Part shown: positions 1 through 8,395 of the stretch, piece by piece
How positions within the stretch are numbered: the stretch's first letter is position 1
How the letters are laid out: each line of letters starts with the position of its first letter
Assembly (NCBI GenBank): GCA_016713925.1
Contig: JADJOH010000008.1
Location: 992,001 to 1,056,000 of the forward strand
DNA: 64,000 nt
DNA from: Bacteroidota bacterium
Lineage (GTDB): Bacteria; Bacteroidota; Bacteroidia; AKYH767-A; OLB10
Direction of reading: 5' to 3'
Translations under genes and position numbers: made by a program
The notes under the pieces: model-generated
Database searches by the model: none
Seen by the model: the letters and a program-made list of their open reading frames with translations, nothing else
What the model was told of the DNA's origin: nothing

Positions 1-1
1 A

Positions 2-139
2 GGACTCCAACTTTATACCATTCGCTATTATTATCCTTCTACCATTGAGACTTTGAGTCAGGGAAGAGATATATTACTGGAACAGAGAAGCAGAACCACT
101 GCTCAAATTGTTATGAAAGAAGCGGAGAAGCCCGCATAA
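2..139 (+). CDS. C-terminal end of an unidentified protein (cut by window start)
   Basis: A reading frame is open from the window edge to a TAA at 137-139 and gives 45 residues ending EAEKPA. The peptide is rich in Arg, Gln and Glu, with no recognisable motif. It stops 19 bases before ctaA on the same strand, so it could be the upstream gene of a ctaA operon. Too little is visible to name it, and a chance open frame is possible at this length. Confidence 0.4.
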   Translation, partial: GLQLYTIRYYYPSTIETLSQGRDILLEQRSRTTAQIVMKEAEKPA

Positions 140-158
140 CATTACCTAGAAAAACCGT

Positions 159-1196
159 ATGGAAACTTCCAATAAACTACGCTATCAATTAATTGTGTGG
201 TTGCTTAGTGGCTGTTTTCTTGTCTTCGGAATGGTGGTAGTTGGAGGAATTACCCGTCTTACCGGATCAGGTTTGTCTATTACTGAATGGAAGGTAGTCA
301 CCGGAACTATTCCGCCCCTGAACGAGGTGCAATGGAATGCTGAATTTGAAAAGTACAAACAAATACCTCAGTTTAAATCTGTAAATGCGCATTTCACACT
401 TTCAGATTTTAAATTTATTTACTTCTGGGAATATATTCATCGCTTGTTCGGTAGAATGATCGGATTGGTTTTTATTATAGGTCTCCTTTATTTTTATGTC
501 CGGAAAGCAATTCCTAAAGGTCTGATGCCGAAGTTGATTCTTATGTTCGTGCTGGGGGGTATTCAAGGATTTTTGGGATGGTATATGGTGGCGAGCGGAT
601 TGTCACAAAATATCAGAGTAAGTCATATTCGCCTGGCTATTCATCTGACTTTCGCCTTTATCACTTTTGGATATATTTTCTGGGTGGCGCTAACTCAATT
701 ATATAACCGAAAAGTTTCTAACGCTACAGAATTAACGTCGTTTAGAAAACATGCATTCACTTTACTTTTATTGTTGACTCTACAAGTGATCTATGGAGCT
801 TTTGTAGCCGGTACGAAAGCAGGATGGACGTATAATACATGGCCGAAGATGGGTGTGGAATGGGTGCCGGAATCGATAGGATTTGCCTGGACAAAGGACG
901 GAATTTCAAGCCTGATTAATAATCTTGCGAGTATACAGTTTATACATCGTGGACTAGCTTATATACTTGCCTTCTTCATTATCATCTATTCCATAAAACT
1001 ATTCAAAACAAATTTAAATCCCGGACAAAAAAATGCAGTATGGTTTCTGTTGGCCGGTATTTTTATGCAGGTGCTTTTAGGTATACTCACTTTGTTAATG
1101 CAAGTGCCTTTATGGTTAGGCGTCATGCATCAGGCAGTAGCTTTCTTCCTCTTTGCCGGAGTGATTTATCTTCTGCACAGACTAAAGTTTGAATAA
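159..1196 (+). CDS. ctaA: Heme A synthase, COX15/CtaA family
   Basis: Integral membrane enzyme that oxidises the C8 methyl of heme O to the formyl group of heme A, the cofactor of aa3-type cytochrome oxidases. The 345 residues are mostly membrane helices. The hallmark histidines are visible: EYIHR after the first extracytoplasmic loop, HIRLAIH in the middle, and FIHRG and MHQAV in the C-terminal half. The N-terminal GGITRLTGSGLSI signature is typical of COX15. Length fits the family. The ATG at 159 follows an A-rich stretch without a Shine-Dalgarno site. A strong hairpin lies just after the stop. No ctaB or oxidase subunit genes are in view. Confidence 0.95.
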   Translation: METSNKLRYQLIVWLLSGCFLVFGMVVVGGITRLTGSGLSITEWKVVTGTIPPLNEVQWNAEFEKYKQIPQFKSVNAHFTLSDFKFIYFWEYIHRLFGRMIGLVFIIGLLYFYVRKAIPKGLMPKLILMFVLGGIQGFLGWYMVASGLSQNIRVSHIRLAIHLTFAFITFGYIFWVALTQLYNRKVSNATELTSFRKHAFTLLLLLTLQVIYGAFVAGTKAGWTYNTWPKMGVEWVPESIGFAWTKDGISSLINNLASIQFIHRGLAYILAFFIIIYSIKLFKTNLNPGQKNAVWFLLAGIFMQVLLGILTLLMQVPLWLGVMHQAVAFFLFAGVIYLLHRLKFE

Positions 1197-1204
1197 GTGC
1201 CAAG

Positions 1205-1240
1205 CAGAAGGCACTGTTCATTTATAGACAGTGCCTTCTG
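1205..1240. terminator. Bidirectional terminator hairpin between ctaA and a DinB gene
   Basis: A perfect 13-bp inverted repeat (1205-1217 with 1228-1240, arm CAGAAGGCACTGT) encloses a 10-base loop. It sits in the 51-base gap between two convergent genes, so it can stop transcription from both sides. The following bases are A/T-rich but have no long T tract. Confidence 0.8.
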
Positions 1241-1247
1241 ATTAAAA

Positions 1248-1781
1248 CTACCAACCTTTGCCCATTCGATAATTTAAAATATGTGCAAGGTGATGTTGGC
1301 TATGCCATGCATATAATCCTAAAGCATGTTCAAGGGAAGTTGTTTTTTTGTTTTCCGGATGATAATAGGTCCTCTTCCAGTCAGTGGAGTAGATATTTGA
1401 TAAAACGACAGTCCAGCGATGATGCAGGGCTTCAAGAATTCTCAGCGACATCTCTATTTGTCCGTGTCGGGCTTCAATTTGTTCGGCCCACTTTTCTTCG
1501 AGGTATGGTTTTATGGTAGGGTTATCTTCTGTTAAAGCTAATTTGAAACGGATGTAGGCATTCATATGACTGTCGGCCATATGATGTACTACCTGACGGA
1601 TCGTCCAGCCTCCTTCCCGATAAGGAGAATCTAACTGTTGTGAAGTGAGGCCATTCACCGCCTCTCTCATTTTTAAGGGTAGTGATTCAATAATAGCAAT
1701 CCATTTGCTGATGTCTTCTTCTGTGATTTGTTCAGGAGGATTGAATTTTCCTATGGGATATCTTAAAGTGTCTACAATCAT
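1248..1781 (-). CDS. DinB-fold metal-dependent protein, YfiT/BstA (bacillithiol transferase) type
   Basis: A 177-residue protein of the YfiT branch of the DinB superfamily. Its members are four-helix metal proteins, and the Firmicute BstA transfers bacillithiol to electrophiles. Visible signature: EGGWTIRQVVHHMADSH (H66/H67) and the C-terminal WHSQHHLAHI (H160, H164), which together supply the three-histidine metal site. The LRYPIGKF N-terminus is the usual YfiT start. Length matches the family. It is probably transcribed alone, with a -7 box just upstream. The substrate thiol in this organism is unknown, so bacillithiol use is only inferred. Confidence 0.85.
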   Translation of the reverse strand: MIVDTLRYPIGKFNPPEQITEEDISKWIAIIESLPLKMREAVNGLTSQQLDSPYREGGWTIRQVVHHMADSHMNAYIRFKLALTEDNPTIKPYLEEKWAEQIEARHGQIEMSLRILEALHHRWTVVLSNIYSTDWKRTYYHPENKKTTSLEHALGLYAWHSQHHLAHILNYRMGKGW

Positions 1782-1801
1782 TATTTTGGATTTTTACAGT
1801 A

Positions 1802-1809
1802 CAAAAATA
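1802..1809 (-). promoter_or_regulatory. Bacteroidota -7 promoter element for the DinB gene
   Basis: On the minus strand this reads TATTTTTG, matching TAnnTTTG. It ends 21 bases before the start codon at 1781, giving a leader of about 15 bases. No clear -33 TTTG was assigned. Confidence 0.5.
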
Positions 1810-1863
1810 TCAAAGCTTTTGGTATTTCATGTTGTTTTATTGATAGGTGATTAAAGCAATAAA

Positions 1864-1892
1864 GTCACCTTCAAAACCGGGAATCAGGTGAC
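1864..1892. other. Inverted repeat in a divergent intergenic region
   Basis: GTCACCT (1864-1870) and AGGTGAC (1886-1892) form a 7-bp inverted repeat with a 15-base spacer, between the divergent DinB and DUF3267 genes. It could be an operator or a chance repeat. No T tract follows, so it is not a typical terminator. Confidence 0.25.
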
Positions 1893-1990
1893 ATAGCTGC
1901 TGAAAGTTTTATTTGATGAATTCACCACAATCCATGTCGTTAAGGGGTGAAGTTGTTGTAACTGCCTTTTCGCAGCACGGGTAAAAACCA

Positions 1991-1998
1991 TAAATTTG
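1991..1998 (+). promoter_or_regulatory. -7 promoter element (TAAATTTG) for the DUF3267 gene
   Basis: Exact TAnnTTTG match ending 5 bases before the GTG at 2003. This supports the GTG as the true start and suggests a leaderless or nearly leaderless mRNA. Confidence 0.5.
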
Positions 1999-2002
1999 GG
2001 GA

Positions 2003-2617
2003 GTGCCAAAACCCCTAACCCCCGATAATCTGGAGCAAAACGGATATGTTTTACATGTTCATCTTGCTCACCTGGACTTAGTGGCCTTTATCAAACAGTA
2101 CTTCTTTATCAAAAACCCGGTGACCATTTTTTATTTGTTGTTCAACCTTCGTTTGGTCTCTGTAGGAGTCTGTTTTGTTTTTCTGGCAGATTCGGCAGCC
2201 GATAGTCTCCTGAAATTCTTCCTCAGTTTTTTTCTGTTTTTTCTGATAGTCCCTGTTCATGAGCTGATTCATGGCATTGGATATAAACTGGCGGGTGCTG
2301 AAAAAGTAACGTATAAAGCCGTCTGGAAACAAATGGTTTTTTATGCAATGGCGGATCGTTTTGTGGCCAATAAAAAGCAGTTTGTTTTACTGGCTATTGC
2401 CCCTTTTCTGCTGATAAACACGCTGTTCATCTCCTTGTTTTTTTATTTGCCGGAGCCTTTTTCCTGGGTAAGCTATGGAGCCCTTCTCATGCACACAGCA
2501 GGTTGTTCCGGGGATTTTGCTTTAATGAGTTATTTTTATAACTATTGGGAAAAGAACCCGGTAACCTATGACGATGTGGCCGGACAGATGTCGTATTTTT
2601 ATCTGAAGAAGGACTGA
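2003..2617 (+). CDS. DUF3267-type membrane zincin (putative metalloprotease)
   Basis: A 204-residue membrane protein with about four hydrophobic segments and a zinc-protease motif HELIH (H86, E87, H90) at the end of a membrane helix, followed by GIGYKLAGA. This arrangement is typical of DUF3267 putative zincin peptidases; substrates are not known. The start codon is GTG. It is chosen because a -7 element lies immediately upstream and no in-frame ATG occurs before the first membrane segment. It stands alone between ctaA/DinB and dsbD. Assignment rests on the motif and topology. Confidence 0.75.
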   Translation: MPKPLTPDNLEQNGYVLHVHLAHLDLVAFIKQYFFIKNPVTIFYLLFNLRLVSVGVCFVFLADSAADSLLKFFLSFFLFFLIVPVHELIHGIGYKLAGAEKVTYKAVWKQMVFYAMADRFVANKKQFVLLAIAPFLLINTLFISLFFYLPEPFSWVSYGALLMHTAGCSGDFALMSYFYNYWEKNPVTYDDVAGQMSYFYLKKD

Positions 2618-2671
2618 AGAAGAGTCGTTTAAGACAATATTCAGGTCATTTATTCTTTATGTTTGATTAAC

Positions 2672-2679
2672 TATCTTTG
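2672..2679 (+). promoter_or_regulatory. -7 promoter element (TATCTTTG) for dsbD
   Basis: Exact TAnnTTTG match 27 bases before the dsbD ATG at 2707, giving a leader of about 20 bases. Confidence 0.5.
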
Positions 2680-2706
2680 AAACCTATTCAAATTACTGCG
2701 TAGTAT

Positions 2707-4785
2707 ATGCGAAACCTAAGAATATTCCTCTCGCTGCTGCTGGTTTTTTCATTTGGCAGTCTGTATAGTCAGATTCAGCGCCCGGTAAAATGGGCATATA
2801 GTATTGAGCAAAAAGGTAGTGCAGCCACCTTGGTTTTGAAGGCCAAAATAGACAAGGGCTGGCATTTATACGCTCAGGATATACCGGCCGGTGGACCAAT
2901 CCCCACTACTTTTAAATTCACTCCCGATAAGAATTATTCACTCGATGGTAAAACAACAGAGCCTTTTGCTGAAGAAGTGTATGACGTCAATTTTGATATG
3001 AAAGTGAAGTACTATGGCGAAGAAGCCATTTTTCGTCAGAAGATAAAATTGAATTCAAAGTCAGCCTTTGACGTAAAAGGTTCGCTGGAATTCATGGTCT
3101 GCAATGATCAGATGTGCTTACCACCCGAAGAAATTGAGTTTAGTATTCCTGTGAAAGGGGATGCAAAAGCCTCAGAAACAACAGGTGAAACACCAAAACC
3201 AAGTGCAAAGGATTCATCCCTGGTGGCCGACACTGCAACCACTTTACCTGTAACTGTTGATACTACACTTCAGAACAATGTAGGAACACCTCCATCTACA
3301 CCCGGTAAAATTAATGAGCCGAGCGCAGATATCGCAGTACTTGAACCCGGATGCGGCGATGGGACAAAGGAAGAAGCATCTGATAAATCATTTTGGGGGA
3401 TATTCATCGCCGGTATGATCGGTGGATTGCTGGCGCTGCTCACACCTTGTGTGTTTCCCATGATTCCATTAACGGTAAGTTTTTTTACGAAGCGAAGTCC
3501 GACGAAAAGTAAAGGTATTGCCAATGCCATAATTTATGCCGTATCCATCATTTTGATTTATGTGTTGCTGGGATTTCTGGTTACTGTAACGCTGGGATCC
3601 GATGCGCTCAATGCCATGGCCAGTAATGTGGTGTTTAATATGTTGTTCTTTGTGATCTTCTTCATATTTGCCTTGTCCTTTTTTGGAGCATTTGAAATTA
3701 CACTCCCCAGTTCATGGGTGAATAAGGCGGACCAGGCTTCAGATAAAGGTGGGTTGATTGGAATTTTCTTTATGGCATTTACTTTAAGCCTGGTTTCTTT
3801 CTCCTGTACCGGACCTATTATAGGAACTTTGTTGGTAGAGGCAGCGCGAGGATCATCGTATCTGGGACCCATCATGGGGATGACCGGATTTGCATTAGCC
3901 CTTGCTTTACCTTTTGGATTGTTCGCAGCATTTCCCGGATGGTTGAATTCATTGCCAAAGTCCGGTGGATGGCTCAATTCCGTGAAAGTGGTTTTAGGAT
4001 TTTTAGAGCTTGCCCTTGCCCTGAAATTTCTCTCCAATGTCGACCTTGCTTATCACTGGGGATTGTTGAAGAGAGAAGTGTTCATCGCGATCTGGATTGC
4101 CATTTTTGGTCTGATGAGTTTATATCTTATGGGAAAAATAAAATTTTCACATGATAGTGACATGCCTTATCTCGGTACCGGTCGTCTGATTTTTGCGATA
4201 CTTACATTGACATTTACCATTTATCTGATCCCGGGTTTATGGGGTGCGCCCTTGCGTATCATTAGTGGCTTCCCTCCACCGGAGTTTTATAAAGAATGGA
4301 TTGCTCATTCTGATGGAGCAGGTAGTCATTCCGGAAGTTGTCCGCATAACCTGAATTGTTATCATGATTATGAATCGGGAATGGCCTACGCAAAGCAGAC
4401 CGGAAAACCGGTCATGATTGATTTTACCGGATGGAGTTGTGTGAATTGTCGTAAGATGGAAGATAATGTCTGGTCGCAACCTCAGATCTTAAAAATTCTT
4501 TCGGATGATTATGTGCTTATCTCTCTTTATGTAGATGATAAAACGCCGCTCCCGGAAAATGAGCAGTATACCAGCGAATTCAGCGGGAAGAAAATTAAGT
4601 CCACCGGTAACAAATGGAGTGATCTTCAAAGCCGGATTTATCAAACCAATTCCCAGCCCTATTATGTATTGCTCGATCATCAGGGTAAACTACTCGCTTT
4701 GCCAAAAGGATATACACCCGATGCAGATCAATATAAAAAGTTTCTTGAAGAAGGTGTTTGCCGTTTTAAGAACAGAGTGAATTAG
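2707..4785 (+). CDS. dsbD: Thiol:disulfide interchange protein DsbD
   Basis: Carries electrons from cytoplasmic thioredoxin across the inner membrane to periplasmic thiol proteins, including those of cytochrome c and copper-site maturation. The 692 residues show a signal peptide (about 1-21), an N-terminal DsbD domain with the cysteine pair in VCNDQMCLPP, and a linker rich in Thr, Ser and Pro. A CcdA-like membrane domain follows, with the redox cysteines in LLTPCVFPM and SFSCTGPIIG. The C-terminal thioredoxin-like domain has WSCVNC (C578/C581). All three redox pairs are present, so it should be active. It is convergent with the nos cluster. A role in NosZ or cytochrome c maturation is plausible but only inferred. 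Confidence 0.95.
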   Translation: MRNLRIFLSLLLVFSFGSLYSQIQRPVKWAYSIEQKGSAATLVLKAKIDKGWHLYAQDIPAGGPIPTTFKFTPDKNYSLDGKTTEPFAEEVYDVNFDMKVKYYGEEAIFRQKIKLNSKSAFDVKGSLEFMVCNDQMCLPPEEIEFSIPVKGDAKASETTGETPKPSAKDSSLVADTATTLPVTVDTTLQNNVGTPPSTPGKINEPSADIAVLEPGCGDGTKEEASDKSFWGIFIAGMIGGLLALLTPCVFPMIPLTVSFFTKRSPTKSKGIANAIIYAVSIILIYVLLGFLVTVTLGSDALNAMASNVVFNMLFFVIFFIFALSFFGAFEITLPSSWVNKADQASDKGGLIGIFFMAFTLSLVSFSCTGPIIGTLLVEAARGSSYLGPIMGMTGFALALALPFGLFAAFPGWLNSLPKSGGWLNSVKVVLGFLELALALKFLSNVDLAYHWGLLKREVFIAIWIAIFGLMSLYLMGKIKFSHDSDMPYLGTGRLIFAILTLTFTIYLIPGLWGAPLRIISGFPPPEFYKEWIAHSDGAGSHSGSCPHNLNCYHDYESGMAYAKQTGKPVMIDFTGWSCVNCRKMEDNVWSQPQILKILSDDYVLISLYVDDKTPLPENEQYTSEFSGKKIKSTGNKWSDLQSRIYQTNSQPYYVLLDHQGKLLALPKGYTPDADQYKKFLEEGVCRFKNRVN

Positions 4786-4820
4786 TTTTTTAATATTTCA
4801 TATTCCACTTGCTCTGATTT

Positions 4821-5732
4821 TCAGAGATCTCTTCTCTTAAATTTACCTGCCGCAATGGTGAGAGGCAGAATAATCCAAAGTGTCATCACCAATGTAGCTG
4901 CAAATACGCCCTGACTTTTCCCCAAAATATCCTGCATCATGGCTCCTGTATATCCCATCAATGCGGAGATGTCCAGCTGCATGAGTACAACAACTCTTGC
5001 AAGATCGATCGGATTTAAAGCCACCATAACTAAAGTCACCGTTTCCATCGGGTAATCCATAAAAGCAAACATGATCATTAACAGGAATGCATCGTATAGA
5101 ATGGTAAAGTAAAACCATAGTAAAATGGAAAGACCGATACCGCGTGCTTTATCACGGGTTAACAGCGCAGACAAAAGTGCGAGTGAAACAAAGGCCATGG
5201 TTAAACCGCATGCCGCCAGTAATAAAATGAGGCTTTCGTGTGTGGGTGCGAAAATTAACAGAGGAATGCCTAATCCGGTGATGAGCGATAAGAGCAACGA
5301 AATTGTCAAACCTGCATATTGACTATAGAGAATAGTCTTTCTTTGTATGGGTTGTGAAGAAAGTAATTCAATAAACTCATAGGAGTTGTAAAAGTAGATG
5401 GTCGCGAAGATGATACTTAACAAGGGTGTTACAAGCAATACGACATTTAGCAAACTGGCTATACCCTTAGTCGGATCTCCGCTGATGGAAAAGAGACCGG
5501 TAGAAATGACAAAGAGAAACAGGGCATAAAAAATAACCATACGGTTCTTTAGTATATCCAGCAGGACATATTTAAGCAATCTCAGCATCAGGTATTTTTT
5601 ACCAGCCTTTGTTTCTTTTGCTGACATTCGTGTTGAAGTGGTTTTACGTAAAGTTAAGTTCTCCTCATCTCCTTGAAGAGAAAGAGCAGGAAATGATTCA
5701 ATGCGATGCGGACTATTATTGGATGTAAACAT
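4821..5732 (-). CDS. nosY: ABC transporter permease NosY
   Basis: Membrane subunit of the NosFY transporter, which works with NosD in building the Cu4S site of N2O reductase. The 303-residue frame has about six membrane helices. The family core starts at MLRLLKYVLLD and includes YNSYEFIELLSSQPIQR, typical of NosY/ABC-2 permeases. The frame opens only 9 bases after the nosF stop, suggesting translational coupling, but the first 48 residues are polar and unlike the family. ATG codons at 5627 or 5588 are therefore possible starts. Last gene of the nos operon, convergent with dsbD. Confidence 0.88.
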   Translation of the reverse strand: MFTSNNSPHRIESFPALSLQGDEENLTLRKTTSTRMSAKETKAGKKYLMLRLLKYVLLDILKNRMVIFYALFLFVISTGLFSISGDPTKGIASLLNVVLLVTPLLSIIFATIYFYNSYEFIELLSSQPIQRKTILYSQYAGLTISLLLSLITGLGIPLLIFAPTHESLILLLAACGLTMAFVSLALLSALLTRDKARGIGLSILLWFYFTILYDAFLLMIMFAFMDYPMETVTLVMVALNPIDLARVVVLMQLDISALMGYTGAMMQDILGKSQGVFAATLVMTLWIILPLTIAAGKFKRRDL

Positions 5733-5741
5733 AAAAATAAT

Positions 5742-6479
5742 TTATAGGATATTGTCTATCGGAGTGATCAGATTTTGCTCCTGCATAATTCTTGCAATGG
5801 CCTTTGAAAGATTTCCGGAACCGGTTTCTTTTTTTATGGCTTCTACTTGTTTGAAGAAGATTAAGCGCCCTTCATTGATGAATGCTACTTCATTTGTTAA
5901 GTCCTCCAGGTCGCTTAGGATATGAGATGTGATCAGGACGAGTTTACCTTTTCGTTGTTCTGTTTTCACTTTTTCCTTTAATATCTCTGCAGAGACCGGA
6001 TCAAGTCCTGCTGTAGGTTCATCCAGTATCAATATTTCAGGATCGAACATAAATGCAAGACAGGCACTTACTTTCTGGCGTGTTCCACCGCTCAGTGTTC
6101 GCATGGTTTTATTGCCAAAGGATTTAACATGAAATGATTCCAGTAACTCTTCATCCAATACATCATAAGTTCCTTTTCGAATCTCCTTTATCATTTCTAG
6201 CAATTGCATTACCGTAATATTATCGGGATATCGACCTATTTGGGGCATATAGCCAATCCTGCTTCGGTATTGCCATTCTCCTTTTACATCATTCCCGTCA
6301 ATTTTGATAATGCCGGAATCAGGAATGGCGAGACCCAGCAGGCATTTAATCAAAGTTGTTTTCCCCGAACCATTGGGGCCAATCAATGCTACTGACTGGC
6401 CCCTGAATAGTTCAAGAGTTAACTGGTCAAGGACTTTTACCTTACCAAATGCCTTACTGATATTTTCAATGGTAATCAC
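5742..6479 (-). CDS. nosF: ABC transporter ATP-binding protein NosF
   Basis: ATPase partner of NosY. The 245 residues carry Walker A GPNGSGKTT, the signature LSGGTRQK and Walker B ILILDEPTAGLDP followed by the H-loop in ITSHILSD. The start codon is GTG and shares its G with the TAG stop of the preceding fasciclin gene (1-bp overlap), a coupled arrangement. Position between nosD/fasciclin and nosY fixes the assignment within the large ABC family. Confidence 0.9.
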   Translation of the reverse strand: MITIENISKAFGKVKVLDQLTLELFRGQSVALIGPNGSGKTTLIKCLLGLAIPDSGIIKIDGNDVKGEWQYRSRIGYMPQIGRYPDNITVMQLLEMIKEIRKGTYDVLDEELLESFHVKSFGNKTMRTLSGGTRQKVSACLAFMFDPEILILDEPTAGLDPVSAEILKEKVKTEQRKGKLVLITSHILSDLEDLTNEVAFINEGRLIFFKQVEAIKKETGSGNLSKAIARIMQEQNLITPIDNIL

Positions 6480-7060
6480 TATTTCTTTTCTTCCAGGAGT
6501 ACCTGATCAATTACATGGATTATGCCATTGGAGGCATTCACACTGGCAAGGATTGTTGCTTTGCCATTTACCATTGTTTTTCCGTCTTTTACACTGATAG
6601 TGATATTTCCGCTATTCGCCATGCCAATTACCTGACCATCACGAAACATTTCAGGTTTGTAAACAGCAACCGCTACATGGTATTGCAATATATCCTGCAA
6701 CTTCTCTTTGTTCTCCGGTTTAACAAGATCATCAACTGTTCCGGCAGGTAGCAAATTGAATGCATCATTGGTTGGAGCAAAAACGGTGAAAGGGCCTGCA
6801 TTGCTCAGCACATCTACCAGCTCTGCCGCCTGAACCGCAGCCACCAATGTGGTATGATCCTTACTTCCGATGGCAACTTTTACAACATCTTTTTGTGATT
6901 CATCATCTTTCACGGCAGATTGACCGGCATCAGCCACTGCTTCTTCAGTTGTGGCTTCAGTGGTGGTTTCAGTTCCAGTGCTACCTCCGCATCCTGACAA
7001 GATGGTCATTGTGGTGAGGGCCATGCCAAGCACACCCAGGAATAATTTGTTTTTTTTCAT
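6479..7060 (-). CDS. Fasciclin-domain lipoprotein inside the nos operon
   Basis: A 193-residue lipoprotein: signal peptide with lipobox ILSGC (C24), a Thr/Glu/Ala-rich linker to about residue 55, then one FAS1 (fasciclin) domain. The domain is recognised by TTLVAAVQAAELVDVLS, GPFTVFAPTNDAFN and the C-terminal NGIIHVIDQVLL. FAS1 domains usually mediate adhesion or binding and have no catalytic role. It overlaps nosD by 4 bp (ATGA) and nosF by 1 bp, so it is firmly within the nos operon. Its job there is not known to me; a surface or periplasmic accessory of the Nos system is an inference. Confidence 0.9.
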   Translation of the reverse strand: MKKNKLFLGVLGMALTTMTILSGCGGSTGTETTTEATTEEAVADAGQSAVKDDESQKDVVKVAIGSKDHTTLVAAVQAAELVDVLSNAGPFTVFAPTNDAFNLLPAGTVDDLVKPENKEKLQDILQYHVAVAVYKPEMFRDGQVIGMANSGNITISVKDGKTMVNGKATILASVNASNGIIHVIDQVLLEEKK

Positions 7061-8385
7061 GTTTTCAAATATTGAATGTTTAATTTAGGTTGATAATACA
7101 GGTAGGGTAAAGTTGAACTAAGCGACTTTTTTGTTTCCTTGAATTTTATCATTCTCATTTGAGGTAACTCATCCATGAGATGAATAGGAGTGAGAGATGG
7201 TATTATTTTTTCGGCTTTATCCAACAGATAAACCATGAAACTTCGTATAAGGAGTAACGAAGGAGGCAGTTGCTCTATGATCATAGAAAACAGACTTACG
7301 GGGCGATAAGGAATATCTCCATAACCATCTTTGTTGAGATCATATCCTTCGTACTTGTCCCAGTAATTGTTTGAAAAATTGTTGAGTTGTGTTTCGCCAT
7401 TCGTGGAAACATCAAAAGTGTTTCCTGTGAAATTATTGCGGTTGATGAAGTTGTCGGTGCAACTGGCTTGTATGCGGAGTGCCCACCCGTTATTGTAGAA
7501 GGAGTTTTGTTCCATTTTAATGCGATTACTTCCCTCCATATATATGCCGGCAGAGTTGTATTCGAATTTATTGAACATTACCTCGCTGTCGGAAATGTCT
7601 TTTAGTAGTATACCGTATGCACTGGATCCCCAGTTATGATCAAATGAATTATGGTACATCTTCACATGATGAGAATACATGACGGCTACTCCCGCTCCGT
7701 TTTTTGTAAATTGATTATTTGTATACGTATTACTATGCGAAAACATGAAGTGAAGGCCATAGCGCAGATTTTCGTGAGAGAAATTATCGATGATGGTAGA
7801 GTTGGTTACAAATTCAAAATAAATTCCATCTCTCTGTCCGGTAGATTCATTTTTTATGATTTGAATACTATCCGCTTTCCAGACATGAATGCCGTTTCCG
7901 GTGTTTGGATCCTGGACTACATTTCCTTTTATTCTGTTATTTCTTAATAAACAGTGTTTAGTGTTGGAAAGGTAAATGCCGAAATTACAATTGATCACTA
8001 TGTTATTTTCCAATAAAATGTTCCTGCATGCCAGTATTTTTATTCCTGCAAGATCCTTGGTGCTCATCACTCCGCTATTCATAATAGTGAAGCCTTTAAT
8101 ACAAACCTGATCGCCGGTTATAGTGAGAATTTCATATTTGTTTTCTCCATCCAGCAGGACGTTTTTTTCTGCCAGAAATGAAATGGACTTTTTGATAAAG
8201 AGATTTCCTTGTTTGTAGTGGCCGGTACGAACAATCAGGGTATCTCCGGATTGTGCATTGTCCAACGCCACTTGAATATAGGGCAGAGATGTTCCTTTGC
8301 CACAAAAGAATTGTTTGCCTTGCGTCCTTGAAAAATTCAACAGGAATGCAGAAGTTATCAGGATTAAAAGCTGAAGTTTTTTCAT
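7057..8385 (-). CDS. nosD: NosD, periplasmic copper-site maturation protein
   Basis: Periplasmic right-handed beta-helix protein of the carbohydrate-binding/sugar-hydrolysis (CASH) type, required with NosFY for assembling the CuZ cluster of N2O reductase. The 442 residues begin with a signal peptide (to about 23) and then show many short N-rich beta-helix coils, such as NILLENNIVINCNFGIYLSN and similar repeats. The late NNYWDKYEGYDLNKDGYGD segment is a NosD hallmark. Length is normal. It starts 10 bases after the upstream nosL-containing gene and overlaps the fasciclin gene by 4 bp. Confidence 0.93.
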   Translation of the reverse strand: MKKLQLLILITSAFLLNFSRTQGKQFFCGKGTSLPYIQVALDNAQSGDTLIVRTGHYKQGNLFIKKSISFLAEKNVLLDGENKYEILTITGDQVCIKGFTIMNSGVMSTKDLAGIKILACRNILLENNIVINCNFGIYLSNTKHCLLRNNRIKGNVVQDPNTGNGIHVWKADSIQIIKNESTGQRDGIYFEFVTNSTIIDNFSHENLRYGLHFMFSHSNTYTNNQFTKNGAGVAVMYSHHVKMYHNSFDHNWGSSAYGILLKDISDSEVMFNKFEYNSAGIYMEGSNRIKMEQNSFYNNGWALRIQASCTDNFINRNNFTGNTFDVSTNGETQLNNFSNNYWDKYEGYDLNKDGYGDIPYRPVSLFSMIIEQLPPSLLLIRSFMVYLLDKAEKIIPSLTPIHLMDELPQMRMIKFKETKKSLSSTLPYLYYQPKLNIQYLKT

Positions 8386-8395
8386 GGCTTTCCGA

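Noticed and set aside
3558..4037. 159-codon open frame on the minus strand inside dsbD
   Set aside because: It is fully antisense to a conserved protein, rich in Lys, Asn and Pro, and has no domain; a shadow of dsbD codon use.
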